Below, piece by piece: positions 7,061 through 14,900 of a DNA stretch of 32,214 bases (position 1 is its first letter; every line of letters begins with the position of its first letter). Source of the stretch: an uncultured Collinsella sp. (lineage in GTDB: Bacteria > Actinomycetota > Coriobacteriia > Coriobacteriales > Coriobacteriaceae). Below the pieces are notes generated by a model that saw only the letters and a program-made list of their open reading frames with translations, did no database searches and had not been told where the DNA came from. Position numbers and translations under genes: made by a program. Location: assembly GCA_902490325.1 (NCBI GenBank), contig CABUDJ010000015.1, positions 1-32,214 on the forward strand. The letters are read 5' to 3'.

Positions 7061-8587
7061 TTAGTCTGCTCGATAGTGCGAACCTAAGCTTTCAGTTCGC
7101 TTGCGCATGGCTTTGACCATTTCCTGTGCTAGTCGAATCTGCGATTGCAGGCGGGCGAGGGCTGCGACTTCGCTGTCCTGGGCTTTCTGTGTGCTCAAGG
7201 TCGTTGTCTCCGTCTTCAAGCCCTCAAGCTCGTGTAGTGCCTCGGATAGGCCCGTCTCGGTTCGGTTGATCATGCAATAGGTGCTCATCGTGTGCTTAAG
7301 GCCGTGTGTCAGGCGTTCAGCATCTGTTGTGGCAATGCCGTAGTGGGGGAGGTCGATATCCGCCTTCGGGGCCATCTCAGGTGCATTCTGCGCTGCAAGG
7401 GCTGCCGATGCGCCTGCGATGCGCCCGAACACGATGCCGTTGGCGCTTGACAAGCCACCGATGCGGTCGGCGCCGTGCATACCGCCTGTTGCCTCGCCGC
7501 AGGCGTAGAGGCCCTCAACACCCGTGTATGCGGTCTTATCGATCTTGATACCGCCGTTAGCGGCGTGGGCATACATCGCAACGCGCATCTCGTCAGTCGG
7601 GGCGATGCCGTGCTCGTCTTGCAGCCAGGTGGCAAAGGTCTGCACAAACTCTGGGATATCCTCGCGGGGGAAGTCGTAGTGGAGTGCCAGGCCTTCGACA
7701 CCTGCCTGATCGATGACGAGATCGATAGCGCGGGAGGCCAAGCGTGACGTGAAAGGACCATATCCAGAGCGCTGCTCGAGCAGGTCGTCCAGCTTGTCGT
7801 CTGCAATATCTACCGGCTGGTCTACATGTACGTAGCGCCAGGTTTTCTCGTTGAAGACCAAGTTGCGCTTGGGCTCGATGAAGCCGGGCATCATCTGCAT
7901 GAACTCTATATTAGTAAGTGTTGCGCCGTGCGCGAGTGCGATGGCCTGCGAGGAGCTGAGCACATCAGCCGACGTAAGGCTGCGCTCGAACAGGCCGCCT
8001 GTGCCACCGGCTGCGATGATCGTGGCCTTGGCAGCAAAGGGTACGATTCGATTTTCGGTGAGGTCGTAGAGCACGGTTCCGGTTACTCTGCCGTTCGTGT
8101 CTTTAACAAGGTCGATAAGCTCATGGCGGGGGAGCAGGCGAATGCCGAGCGACTCGATCCTGGTCGTCAGAGCGTCCTCAAGGGTCTTGCGGGTGAGGCC
8201 GCGCCACATGCGCGTCTTGTGGTCAAAGCAGGGGATAAACTGCTTTTGCTGAGCACTCTCGGCGCTTTGCGGACGCTGAAGCTCAACGCCCAGGTCTTGC
8301 TCGAGCCATTCTATTGCATGGGGAATGCCGTGGACAAACGTCTGGACAAGCTCGGGGTCGGCGACGCCGCCACCAACGGTCTGAATGGTGTCGATGAGGT
8401 CTTGTTCGTCGTCTTCGTTAACGGGTCCGATAAGCCCCAGGCCCCAGGTTCCGGGGAAGAAGCTCGATCCACTCATAGTCTTGCCGGCGCTTGCCACGGT
8501 GACGGTTGCGCCCGTGCGTGCCGCTTCGATGGCGGCGCAAAGGCCCGCAATGCCAGATCCAATTACCAGTACATCAGTCGATTCCAT
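7061..8587 (-). CDS. FAD-dependent oxidoreductase (fumarate reductase/aspartate oxidase superfamily)
   Basis: A 508-residue flavoprotein. The Rossmann motif VLVIGSGIAGLCAAIEAA opens the protein (G10, G12, G15) and a second FAD segment, ATIIAAGGTGGLF, lies mid-sequence. The C-terminal block GLYACGEATGGMHGADRIGG followed by VFGRIAG is the conserved flavin-contact region of fumarate reductase/succinate dehydrogenase flavoprotein subunits and L-aspartate oxidase. No signal peptide, heme-binding CxxCH or flavin-transferase FMN motif is present, so it is cytoplasmic and soluble. The spacing is closer to NadB/SdhA-type than to secreted flavocytochrome c, but nadA/nadC or Fe-S subunits are not adjacent, so the substrate is unknown. 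The start at 8587 is chosen for the upstream AAAGGA; the frame is open further to 8644 without a better site. Confidence 0.85.
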   Translation of the reverse strand: MESTDVLVIGSGIAGLCAAIEAARTGATVTVASAGKTMSGSSFFPGTWGLGLIGPVNEDDEQDLIDTIQTVGGGVADPELVQTFVHGIPHAIEWLEQDLGVELQRPQSAESAQQKQFIPCFDHKTRMWRGLTRKTLEDALTTRIESLGIRLLPRHELIDLVKDTNGRVTGTVLYDLTENRIVPFAAKATIIAAGGTGGLFERSLTSADVLSSSQAIALAHGATLTNIEFMQMMPGFIEPKRNLVFNEKTWRYVHVDQPVDIADDKLDDLLEQRSGYGPFTSRLASRAIDLVIDQAGVEGLALHYDFPREDIPEFVQTFATWLQDEHGIAPTDEMRVAMYAHAANGGIKIDKTAYTGVEGLYACGEATGGMHGADRIGGLSSANGIVFGRIAGASAALAAQNAPEMAPKADIDLPHYGIATTDAERLTHGLKHTMSTYCMINRTETGLSEALHELEGLKTETTTLSTQKAQDSEVAALARLQSQIRLAQEMVKAMRKRTESLGSHYRAD

Positions 8588-8770
8588 CGGATTCCTTTCT
8601 CGTCCGGCGCATTGTCGCACGGGTGATCGGCAATGGGGCCGCAAAGACTCGGCAAATCGGTAAAGGGCAAATATGGCAGGTGGGCGTCATGGACGCTCGG
8701 ACGCTCCATCTCTTCACATCTCGTATTTCGCCCCAGCTGATATACCGGCATTAGCTACCCTGCGCCAGCG

Positions 8771-8808
8771 CAAACAAAAAGAGCCGCTACCTGGGTGGGT
8801 AGCGGCTC
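8771..8808 (-). terminator. Terminator of the NifU-like/GGGtGRT operon
   Basis: A perfect 11-bp stem (8781-8791 with 8798-8808) and a 6-nt loop. Read on the minus strand it is followed by TTTTTGTTTG. It lies 36 nt past the GGGtGRT gene. Confidence 0.85.
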
Positions 8809-8843
8809 CAAAGCTCAACTATATGAGCATCGCGCGGGCGCGA

Positions 8844-9848
8844 TTAGGCCTTGAGGGCCTCCTCGACGGCGACAGCGCAGGCGACGGTGGCACCGACCAT
8901 GGGGTTGTTGCCCATGCCGATGAGACCCATCATGTCAACGTGCGCAGGCACGGAGGAAGAACCGGCGAACTGGGCGTCGGAGTGCATACGGCCCATGGTG
9001 TCGGTCATGCCGTAAGAGGCAGGGCCGGCGCCCATGTTGTCCGGGTGCAGGGTACGGCCAGTGCCGCCACCAGAAGCGACGGAGAAGTACTTCTTGCCAG
9101 CCTCGAGGCGCTCCTTCTTGTAGGTGCCAGCGACGGGGTGCTGGAAGCGCGTGGGGTTGGTGGAGTTACCGGTGATCGAGATGTCGACGTTCTCGTGCCA
9201 CATGATGGCAACGCCCTCGCGGACGTCGTCGGCGCCGTAGCAGTTGACGGCGGCGCGGGGACCATCGGAGTAGGGGATGGTCTCGACGACTTTGAGCTCG
9301 CCCGTGAAGTAGTCGAACTGGGTCTTTACGTAGGTGAAGCCGTTGATGCGGGCGATGATCTGAGCAGCGTCCTTGCCCAGACCGTTGAGGATAACGCGCA
9401 GCGGCTTCTTGCGAGCCTTGTTGGCGTTCAGAGCCAGGCCGATAGCGCCCTCAGCGGCAGCGAAGGACTCGTGGCCAGCCAGGAAGGCGAAGCACTCGGT
9501 GTCGTCGGAGAGCAGCATGGCGCCCAGGTTGCCGTGGCCCAGACCGACCTTGCGGTCCTCGGCGACGGAGCCGGGAACGGTGAAGGCCTGGATGCCCTCG
9601 CCGATGATGGCGGCAGCCTCAGAAGCGGTCTTGGCGCCACGCTTGACAGCGAGAGCGCAGCCGAGGGTGTAGGCCCACTCGGCGTTCTGGAAGGCGATGG
9701 ACTGGGTGTTGTTGACGATCTCACGCGGGTTGAAGCCCTTGTCGGTGCAGATCTGCAGAGCTTCCTCGAGGGAGGCGATGCCGTTGTCGGCGAGGCACTT
9801 GTTGATCTTGTCAGCGCGGCGCTCGTAACCTTCGAACGTAACAGTCAT
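8844..9848 (-). CDS. GGGtGRT family protein
   Basis: A 334-residue cytoplasmic protein carrying the exact family-naming motif GGGTGRT at residues 260-266, in ASGGGTGRTLHPDNMGAGP. This is a conserved family of unknown function, found mainly in anaerobes and almost always next to a NifU-like gene, as here: the partner ends 18 nt upstream. Conserved-looking features are an N-terminal helical region with TLGCALAVKRG, glycine-rich GHGNLGAMLLSDDTECFAFL, LNGLGKDAAQIIARING and a C-terminal GLIGMGNNPMVGATVACA. No signal peptide or membrane segment was seen. The glycine-rich motif suggests nucleotide or cofactor binding but this is unproven. ATG 9848 is preceded by AAAGGGAGGG. Highly biased codon use suggests strong expression. 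Confidence 0.92.
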   Translation of the reverse strand: MTVTFEGYERRADKINKCLADNGIASLEEALQICTDKGFNPREIVNNTQSIAFQNAEWAYTLGCALAVKRGAKTASEAAAIIGEGIQAFTVPGSVAEDRKVGLGHGNLGAMLLSDDTECFAFLAGHESFAAAEGAIGLALNANKARKKPLRVILNGLGKDAAQIIARINGFTYVKTQFDYFTGELKVVETIPYSDGPRAAVNCYGADDVREGVAIMWHENVDISITGNSTNPTRFQHPVAGTYKKERLEAGKKYFSVASGGGTGRTLHPDNMGAGPASYGMTDTMGRMHSDAQFAGSSSVPAHVDMMGLIGMGNNPMVGATVACAVAVEEALKA

Positions 9849-9866
9849 AGTTATTTCCCTCCCTTT

Positions 9867-10601
9867 CTACTCGTGAACCGGAAACACGCTGGCGACGGAG
9901 TGAGTCTCCTCGTCGGTGCGCGGGTCGATGTACTTGGCAGCGTTCTCCCACTGACCATAGTGGCCCATAGCGCCAGCGATGGCCTCCTCGGGGGTCTTGC
10001 CGGCCTTGACGGCGTCGGTGAACTTGCCGAGGTTCAGGAACTCGAATGCGATGATCTCGTTCTTGTCGTTGAGAGCCATGCGGGTGACGTAGCCCTGAGC
10101 GAGCTCGAGGTAACGAGCGCCCTTGGCCTTGGTGCCGAACATGGTGCCGACCTGAGAGCGAAGGCCCTTGCCGAGGTCGTCGAGGGAGGCGCCCACGGGC
10201 AGGCCGCCCTCGGAGAACGCGGTCTGGCTGCGGCCGTAAACGATCTGCAGGAAGATCTCGCGCATAGCAACGTTGATGGCGTCGCAGACGAGGTCGGTGT
10301 TGAGGGCCTCGAGGATGGTCTTACCGGGAAGGATCTCGGAAGCCATGGCGGCAGAGTGGGTCATGCCCGAGCAGCCGATGGTCTCAACGAGGGCCTCCTC
10401 GATGATGCCGTCCTTGACGTTCAGCGTGAGCTTGCAGGCGCCCTGCTGAGGTGCGCACCAACCCACACCGTGCGTAAGACCGGAGATGTCGGAAATCTCC
10501 TTAGCCTGGACCCACTTGCCCTCCTCGGGGATGGGTGCGGGGCCGTGGTATGCACCCTTGGCAACGGGGCACATGTTCTCCACTTCCTGTGAGTACTGCA
10601 T
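9867..10601 (-). CDS. NifU/IscU-like iron-sulfur scaffold-family protein
   Basis: A 244-residue protein with a NifU-N/IscU-like core at about residues 40-120 (LTLNVKDGIIEEALVETIGC, then MTHSAAMASEIL). Cysteines C11, C49, C56, C77 and C106 are seen; C77 lies at the place of the second IscU cysteine (GC-S/A) and C106 near that of the third. The C-terminal half (RYLELAQGYVTRMALND, FEFLNLGKFTDAVKAGKTPEEA) is an extension found in the type that pairs with GGGtGRT. The start at 10601 follows AGAGGAGAGG; the longer frame to 10685 has no good site. It forms an operon with GGGtGRT. Annotation as an Fe-S assembly scaffold is by fold; true cluster transfer by this subfamily is not established, and the window also holds a complete SUF system. 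Confidence 0.88.
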   Translation of the reverse strand: MQYSQEVENMCPVAKGAYHGPAPIPEEGKWVQAKEISDISGLTHGVGWCAPQQGACKLTLNVKDGIIEEALVETIGCSGMTHSAAMASEILPGKTILEALNTDLVCDAINVAMREIFLQIVYGRSQTAFSEGGLPVGASLDDLGKGLRSQVGTMFGTKAKGARYLELAQGYVTRMALNDKNEIIAFEFLNLGKFTDAVKAGKTPEEAIAGAMGHYGQWENAAKYIDPRTDEETHSVASVFPVHE

Positions 10602-11004
10602 GCCTCTCCTCTCTATCGTGTTGGCGTCCCGTCTGGGGGCCGTGGCTGGCGATTGCCGGGCGACCCTTCGAAAGGGACATGACATGCAGCCCTTATAATA
10701 CCGCGAAATGCACGGAATATTCGGCGAACGGCTCAGTTTTCGTAGCGAGAAGTCCGGAAGTTTTAATTGAAACGGTTTAACGCTATGTTCTGTGGTCGCG
10801 AACTTCCGTAGAGGGGGTCCGTCTTTGGCAAGCTTTTGGTCAGCTCTTGTAAGCGTTGCAGGGGTTGACCTGTTGCAACGGTGCCGTTCGCCGCCTGATT
10901 ACTGCCTTTGGCCGCGCGAGTGTATTGTTTTGCGTGAATGTTTTGATGGCACGCTTCAATCGTGCTGTATTGGATGGCAAGTAGATCCCGGTGAAGGGAG
11001 CGCC
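10602..11004. other. Intergenic region between the NifU-like operon and the RAYT gene
   Basis: 403 nt between divergent genes. On the minus strand TATTAT (plus 10695-10700) may be the -10 of the NifU-like operon; no good -35 was seen. A small hairpin CCCTT CGA AAGGG (about 10664-10676) lies in its leader. Towards the RAYT gene there is an inverted pair CGGAAGTT (10755-10762)/AACTTCCG (10801-10808) and a short dyad GCACG/CGTGC (about 10951-10967). The frame of the RAYT gene is open from 10792 but the translation there is not protein-like. Confidence 0.45.
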
Positions 11005-11814
11005 ATGCAGCGCGTTTGGAGAACGGTTACCGGCTTTTACCATGTCTGTGCCCGCGGTACGGGCAAGCGGCTCATCTTTGAGGGCGATGACGACCGGTGG
11101 GAGTTTTTGGAGCTGATGCGCGAGTGCTGTCGCGAGGAGGGCGTGACGGTTATCGCCTGGTGCCTTATGGGCAATCACGTGCATTTGGTGCTTGCAGATT
11201 ACGAGGACAGGATGAGCGCGGCAATGCACCGGCTGCTTTTGACGTACGCGCGGCGGTTCAATAAGCGCACGGGGCGCACAGGCCATCTGTTCCAAAACCG
11301 TTTTGACCGGCGCTCGCTCGATACCGACTGGCAGGTGATGGAGGCTATTCGCTCTGTACACGCCGATCCGCAGGAGGTGGGCGTTAGCCTAATCGAGCGT
11401 TATCCCTGGAGCAGCTTTCCGGAACATCTACGCGCTTACGACGGTGATGTGGCCGATGCCGCGAGGGGATTTTCTGATCCTTCTTGTGTGCTTGAGCTTT
11501 TTGGCTCTGCCGAGGGCTTTATTGCCTATTCGCTTTCGACGCCCGACGGCAGTGAGCCAGCGCTGTGCGATATGAAAGAGACGGAGTGGGAACGCCACGC
11601 CTTTGCCGACAAGATGGCGAAGAGCCTCGGGGTTCCGCTCAACGAACTCAAGACCGTTGCGCCCTCGCGGCGAGACAGAATCATTTTCGCTCTGCACGAT
11701 GGCGGCTACACGGTGCGCGAGGTCGAACGGTATACGGGAATCAGCAAGAGTACCGTATCTCGTATCGTGCGCGCTTATGCGCGGGTGAAGGCACAGGCTG
11801 AGCTCTCGGAATAG
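11005..11814 (+). CDS. RAYT-like (REP-associated, IS200-type) transposase with C-terminal HTH
   Basis: A 269-residue protein of the REP-associated tyrosine transposase group (Y1/HUH fold). Seen: TGFYHVCARGTGKRLIF (9-25) as first strand; the HUH pair in WCLMGNHVHLVLAD (HVH, 58-60); TYARRFNKRTGRTGHLFQNRF (80-100); and YPWSSF (133-138), the equivalent of the usual YxWSSY. In the family the catalytic tyrosine starts the YIHLNP motif. Here that stretch reads IRSVHADP and the aligned residue is Ser117, so strand cleavage may be lost. Residues about 234-257 form a helix-turn-helix (VREVERYTGISKSTVSRI) that small RAYTs lack. The start ATG 11005 has GAAGGGAG upstream; the 71 earlier codons are not convincing. 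It may be a domesticated DNA-binding protein. A REP-like palindrome lies just downstream. Confidence 0.85.
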   Translation: MQRVWRTVTGFYHVCARGTGKRLIFEGDDDRWEFLELMRECCREEGVTVIAWCLMGNHVHLVLADYEDRMSAAMHRLLLTYARRFNKRTGRTGHLFQNRFDRRSLDTDWQVMEAIRSVHADPQEVGVSLIERYPWSSFPEHLRAYDGDVADAARGFSDPSCVLELFGSAEGFIAYSLSTPDGSEPALCDMKETEWERHAFADKMAKSLGVPLNELKTVAPSRRDRIIFALHDGGYTVREVERYTGISKSTVSRIVRAYARVKAQAELSE

Positions 11815-11851
11815 AAAATGGCCGAACCACTCTTGTCAAGCGATTCGGCCA
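11815..11851 (-). terminator. Hairpin between convergent RAYT and sufU genes
   Basis: TGGCCGAA (11819-11826) and TTCGGCCA (11844-11851) form an 8-bp stem with a 17-nt loop. On the minus strand it is followed by TTTTC, so it can end the suf transcript; on the plus strand it is followed by A residues. Confidence 0.55.
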
Positions 11852-11862
11852 ACAAAAATCTT

Positions 11863-11898
11863 AAGATTTGGGACAAGTTCTACTGATTATTTTGTCCC
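11863..11898. repeat. REP-like palindrome, copy A
   Basis: GGGACAA (11870-11876) and TTGTCCC (11892-11898) flank a 15-nt centre, preceded by AAGATTT. On the minus strand the left half reads GGGACAAAATAATCAG, matching copy B1 at 17255-17270 in 15 of 16 bases. The element overlaps the end of sufU: it encodes that protein's last residues GQNNQ and the stop. Confidence 0.7.
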
Positions 11899-12314
11899 GT
11901 GAGCATGCCGTCGAGGGTGCGCCAGGCGAGCTCGGCGCATTTGACGCGGGCGGGCATGTGCGAGATGTCCTGGAGCTGGGCGGCTTCGTCCAGGTCTTCC
12001 AGGTCCTCCTCGGAGAGCTGCTCGCCGCGGATCATGGCAAGGAAGAGCTCTGCTAGGCGGCGAGCTTCCTCGACGGTCTCGCCGGTGATGAGGTCGGCCA
12101 TGATGTCGGCGCTGGCCTGACTGATGGCGCAGCCGTGGCCGGTAAAGGAGGCCTCCTCGATCACGCCGTTCTCGACGCGCAGCTGCAAGGTGAGCTCGTC
12201 GCCGCAGCTGGGGTTGATGCCGTCGTGCTCGTGCGTGGGAGCATCCATCTCATACTTATAGTCGGGGTGCGAGTTGTGCTCCATAAATGTGGTGGAGGTG
12301 TACAGATTACCCAT
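11880..12314 (-). CDS. sufU: SufU Fe-S cluster assembly zinc-dependent sulfurtransferase
   Basis: A 144-residue SufU. It accepts persulfide sulfur from SufS through a zinc-bound site and passes it to SufBCD in Gram-positive SUF systems. Zinc/active-site ligands are in place: NPSCGDE (C37, D39), TGHGCAIS (C62) and ARVKCAELAW (C126). The roughly 20-residue insert between the second and third cysteine (RGEQLSEEDLEDLDEAAQLQ region) is the SufU hallmark that IscU lacks. The ATG at 12314 overlaps the end of sufS by 8 nt, with GGAG 8 nt upstream; the longer frame to 12407 is sufS shadow. It is the last gene of the operon. The last five residues lie in a REP-like palindrome, so the extreme C-terminus may vary between strains. 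Confidence 0.93.
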   Translation of the reverse strand: MGNLYTSTTFMEHNSHPDYKYEMDAPTHEHDGINPSCGDELTLQLRVENGVIEEASFTGHGCAISQASADIMADLITGETVEEARRLAELFLAMIRGEQLSEEDLEDLDEAAQLQDISHMPARVKCAELAWRTLDGMLTGQNNQ

Positions 12315-13632
12315 TGAACGTGCTCCAAACGTGATGCAGGCCGGCGATGAACTTGTCGATGTCGGCCTTGTCGTTGTAGAAGGCCACGCTGGCGCGGCAG
12401 CAGGCAAGGTTCTCGACGCCCAGCCAGGTGAGCAGCGGCTGCGCGCAGTGGTGGCCGGCGCGTATGCAGACGCCGTCCATGTCCATGATGCTCGCGACGT
12501 CGTGCGGGTGGATGCCCTTGACGTTAAAGCTCACAACGCCGTGGTGGTTGTCCCAATAGATGGAGCCGATGATCTGGACAAAGTCGAGCTGCATGAGCTC
12601 GCCCATCAGATAGTGGACGAGTGCCTGCTCGCGGGCCTGGATGTTCTCGTAACCCACGGTGTTGACCAGGTAGTCGAGTGCCGCACCCGTGGCGAAGATG
12701 CCGGCGGCGTCCTGCGTGCCGGCCTCGAATTTCTCGGGAACGGGCGCCCAGACGGCGTCCTGCTCGGTGACCGAATCGATCATCTCACCGCCGGTAAGCA
12801 CTGGCGGCATGGCGTTGAGCAGGTCCATCTTGCCCCACAGCACGCCGATGCCCATGGGGCCCATGGCCTTGTGCGCGCTAAAGGCAAAGAAGTCGGCGCC
12901 CAGGTCGGCCACATCGACCGGCATGTGCGGCAGCGACTGCGCGCCGTCGACGACCAGATAGCCGCCGTACTTGTGCACGAGCTTGCCGAGGTTCTTGACC
13001 GGGTTCTCGACTCCTAGCACGTTGGAGACCTGACCCACGGCCAGGATCTTGGTCTTGGGTCCCACCTTGGCCAGAACCTCCTCGGTGGTGAGCTGGCCGG
13101 TCTTGGTGGGATAGAGGTAGACGAGCTTGGCGCCGGTCTCGCGGCAGACCTGCTGCCACGGAATCAGGTTGGAGTGGTGCTCCATGATGGTGATGACGAC
13201 CTCGTCACCGGGCTCGAGCACCGTGGGTGCAAAGCTCTTGGCGACCAGGTTGAGCGACTCGCTCGTGTTGCGGGTGAAGACGACCTCGTTGGCCTGTGAG
13301 GCACCGATGAGGTCGGCGATCTGCTGGCGGACTTTCGCGATGGCGTCGGTGGCCTCGACGGACAGCGAGTACAGGCCACGCAGGGGGTTGGCGTTCATGC
13401 GCTGATAGAAGTCGCGCTCGGCGTCGAGCACGCAGGCAGGGCGCTGCGCGGTGGCGGCACTATCGAGGAAGGCGATCTCGGGGTGTTGCTGGAACAGCGG
13501 GAACTGTGCCTTGTAGGGATTGGTCTCGATGTCGACGGTAGGCCAGCCGCGCGAGGCCTCGTCGCTGGCGTCGAGCTCCATAGGCTCCGGTGCGGTACAG
13601 GTATCGCATTTAACGTGCTCGGTGTCGATCAT
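12307..13632 (-). CDS. sufS: SufS cysteine desulfurase
   Basis: A 441-residue PLP enzyme of the class V aminotransferase fold. It converts cysteine to alanine and holds the sulfur as a persulfide for SufU. Seen: EHHSN (H152-H153), DGAQS (D229), the PLP lysine in SAHKAMGP (K255) and the persulfide cysteine in IRAGHHCAQPLL (C396) on a short loop, which is type II (SufS) rather than IscS. The ATG at 13632 overlaps the sufD stop as ATGA, so translation is coupled. The protein is about 35 residues longer at the N-terminus than common SufS (about 406); the extra part holds a C9-x2-C12 pair of unknown meaning. Confidence 0.95.
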   Translation of the reverse strand: MIDTEHVKCDTCTAPEPMELDASDEASRGWPTVDIETNPYKAQFPLFQQHPEIAFLDSAATAQRPACVLDAERDFYQRMNANPLRGLYSLSVEATDAIAKVRQQIADLIGASQANEVVFTRNTSESLNLVAKSFAPTVLEPGDEVVITIMEHHSNLIPWQQVCRETGAKLVYLYPTKTGQLTTEEVLAKVGPKTKILAVGQVSNVLGVENPVKNLGKLVHKYGGYLVVDGAQSLPHMPVDVADLGADFFAFSAHKAMGPMGIGVLWGKMDLLNAMPPVLTGGEMIDSVTEQDAVWAPVPEKFEAGTQDAAGIFATGAALDYLVNTVGYENIQAREQALVHYLMGELMQLDFVQIIGSIYWDNHHGVVSFNVKGIHPHDVASIMDMDGVCIRAGHHCAQPLLTWLGVENLACCRASVAFYNDKADIDKFIAGLHHVWSTFNG

Positions 13633-14900
13633 GCGAGCTCCTCTTCAAAGTTGTCGATCAGGTTGTTGCCCAGGCGGACGACGGCGGCGCGGGTGCGCTC
13701 GTCGGTGGCGGAAAGCGCGGCGTCCTCCAGCTTGGCACGGACGAACAGGTCCTCGGCGGCGTTTTGGTCAAGGCCGCGGCAGGCGAGGTAGAACAGCTGC
13801 TCGTCGCGGACGTGGCCGATGGTGGCTCCGTGGTTGCCGGCGACGTCGTCCTCGTCGCACAGGATGACGGGGACGGTCTTGTTGTCGACCCCCTTGTTGG
13901 CCAAAAGCACCGTCTCGCGCTCGGTGCCGGTTGCACCCTTGCAGCCGTGCACGAGGTCGATGGTGCCGCGGTAGACCTTCTTGGACGTGCCGGTCAGCAC
14001 GCCGTTGGCGTCGATCTCGCACTCGGTCTTGCGACCGCGGTGGCGCAGCTCGTAGTTAAAGTCGCGCACCTGCTCTCGGGCGCCCAGGTAGTCAGTATCG
14101 ATGGTGACCTTGGCGGTATCGCCCAACAGGTCGCCGGCGAGGCCGGTGGCGCTGGCGCCGGCACCCAGGACGGTGTGCTGCACGTTGACGCGCGCGCCCT
14201 CGTCCAGGAACAGGCCGGTGTCGTCGAGCGCGATCCAGCTATCGTCGAGCGTCTGCGTGCAGGTCACGTTGACGGTGGCGTACTCGTGGGCGCACACGCG
14301 TAGCACGGAGCCCACGACACCCTCGCCGGTAACGGGGGAGTCTAGGGCAATATGTAGATCGAGCGTCGACTGGGGACGGGCGACGACGTCGATGGCGGCG
14401 ATGGCCGCGGCGGCATCGACAGCGCTCACGCGCACGGTAACCGTGGCGTGCTTGTATGCGGGCACATCGATGACGATGCGCTTGGTAGCGTGGTCGGCCA
14501 GGTAGGTGTAGGCAGCCTCGCCCATGCCAGTCTCGAAGGCCTCGGCAGGGGAGAGCTCCTCCTCGAGCTTGATGGCGCCGGCCTGGTAGACGGAGGTCGC
14601 AGGCACGTCGAGCTCGGTCTCGGGCGTGATACGGGCGCGGTCGGCGGCATCGCCGGGGGCGGAGGCGCGGCGCTCGGGGAAACGCTCGGCCATAGCGTCC
14701 ATGGCGGCTTCAAACGCGTCTGCCACGCCGGTAAACTGCTCGTCCAAGCCCTCGACCTCAACGGCCTCGGTGGGAGCGGCGGCAAGCTCGTCAGAGAGCT
14801 CGAGCTTGGTCTGGTTCATCTTGAGCCAACCCCAAGTGGCAGCCGGCATCGCATTAACCTGCTCAAGGATGGTAGCAGCGGTGTTGGTGGTCTGTTTCAT
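13629..14900 (-). CDS. sufD: SufD Fe-S cluster assembly protein
   Basis: A 423-residue partner of SufB in the SufBC2D scaffold. The right-handed beta-helix region and the conserved C-terminal domain are visible (FNYELRHRGRKTECEIDANGVL; KKVYRGTIDLVHGCKGA; PVILCDEDDVAGNHGATIGH; DEQLFYLACRGL). The H in NHGATIGH is the conserved SufD histidine used in cluster formation. The N-terminal 100 residues are Ala/Glu-rich and little conserved. The start codon shares one base with the sufB stop (TAATG). SufD could be confused with SufB, but it lacks the SufB N-terminal region and lies in the classical C-B-D order. Confidence 0.94.
   Translation of the reverse strand: MKQTTNTAATILEQVNAMPAATWGWLKMNQTKLELSDELAAAPTEAVEVEGLDEQFTGVADAFEAAMDAMAERFPERRASAPGDAADRARITPETELDVPATSVYQAGAIKLEEELSPAEAFETGMGEAAYTYLADHATKRIVIDVPAYKHATVTVRVSAVDAAAAIAAIDVVARPQSTLDLHIALDSPVTGEGVVGSVLRVCAHEYATVNVTCTQTLDDSWIALDDTGLFLDEGARVNVQHTVLGAGASATGLAGDLLGDTAKVTIDTDYLGAREQVRDFNYELRHRGRKTECEIDANGVLTGTSKKVYRGTIDLVHGCKGATGTERETVLLANKGVDNKTVPVILCDEDDVAGNHGATIGHVRDEQLFYLACRGLDQNAAEDLFVRAKLEDAALSATDERTRAAVVRLGNNLIDNFEEELA

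Noticed and set aside
8673..10592. A 639-codon open frame on the plus strand
   Set aside because: Antisense to the GGGtGRT and NifU-like genes, which have clear family motifs, start sites and a terminator on the minus strand.
11005..11814. A complete IS200/IS605 insertion sequence around the transposase-like gene
   Set aside because: No tnpB, no recognisable left and right end hairpins with target site, and the gene has an extra HTH; the RAYT type fits better.
12274..13017. A 247-codon plus-strand frame over sufS
   Set aside because: Antisense shadow of sufS, whose catalytic residues are all present.
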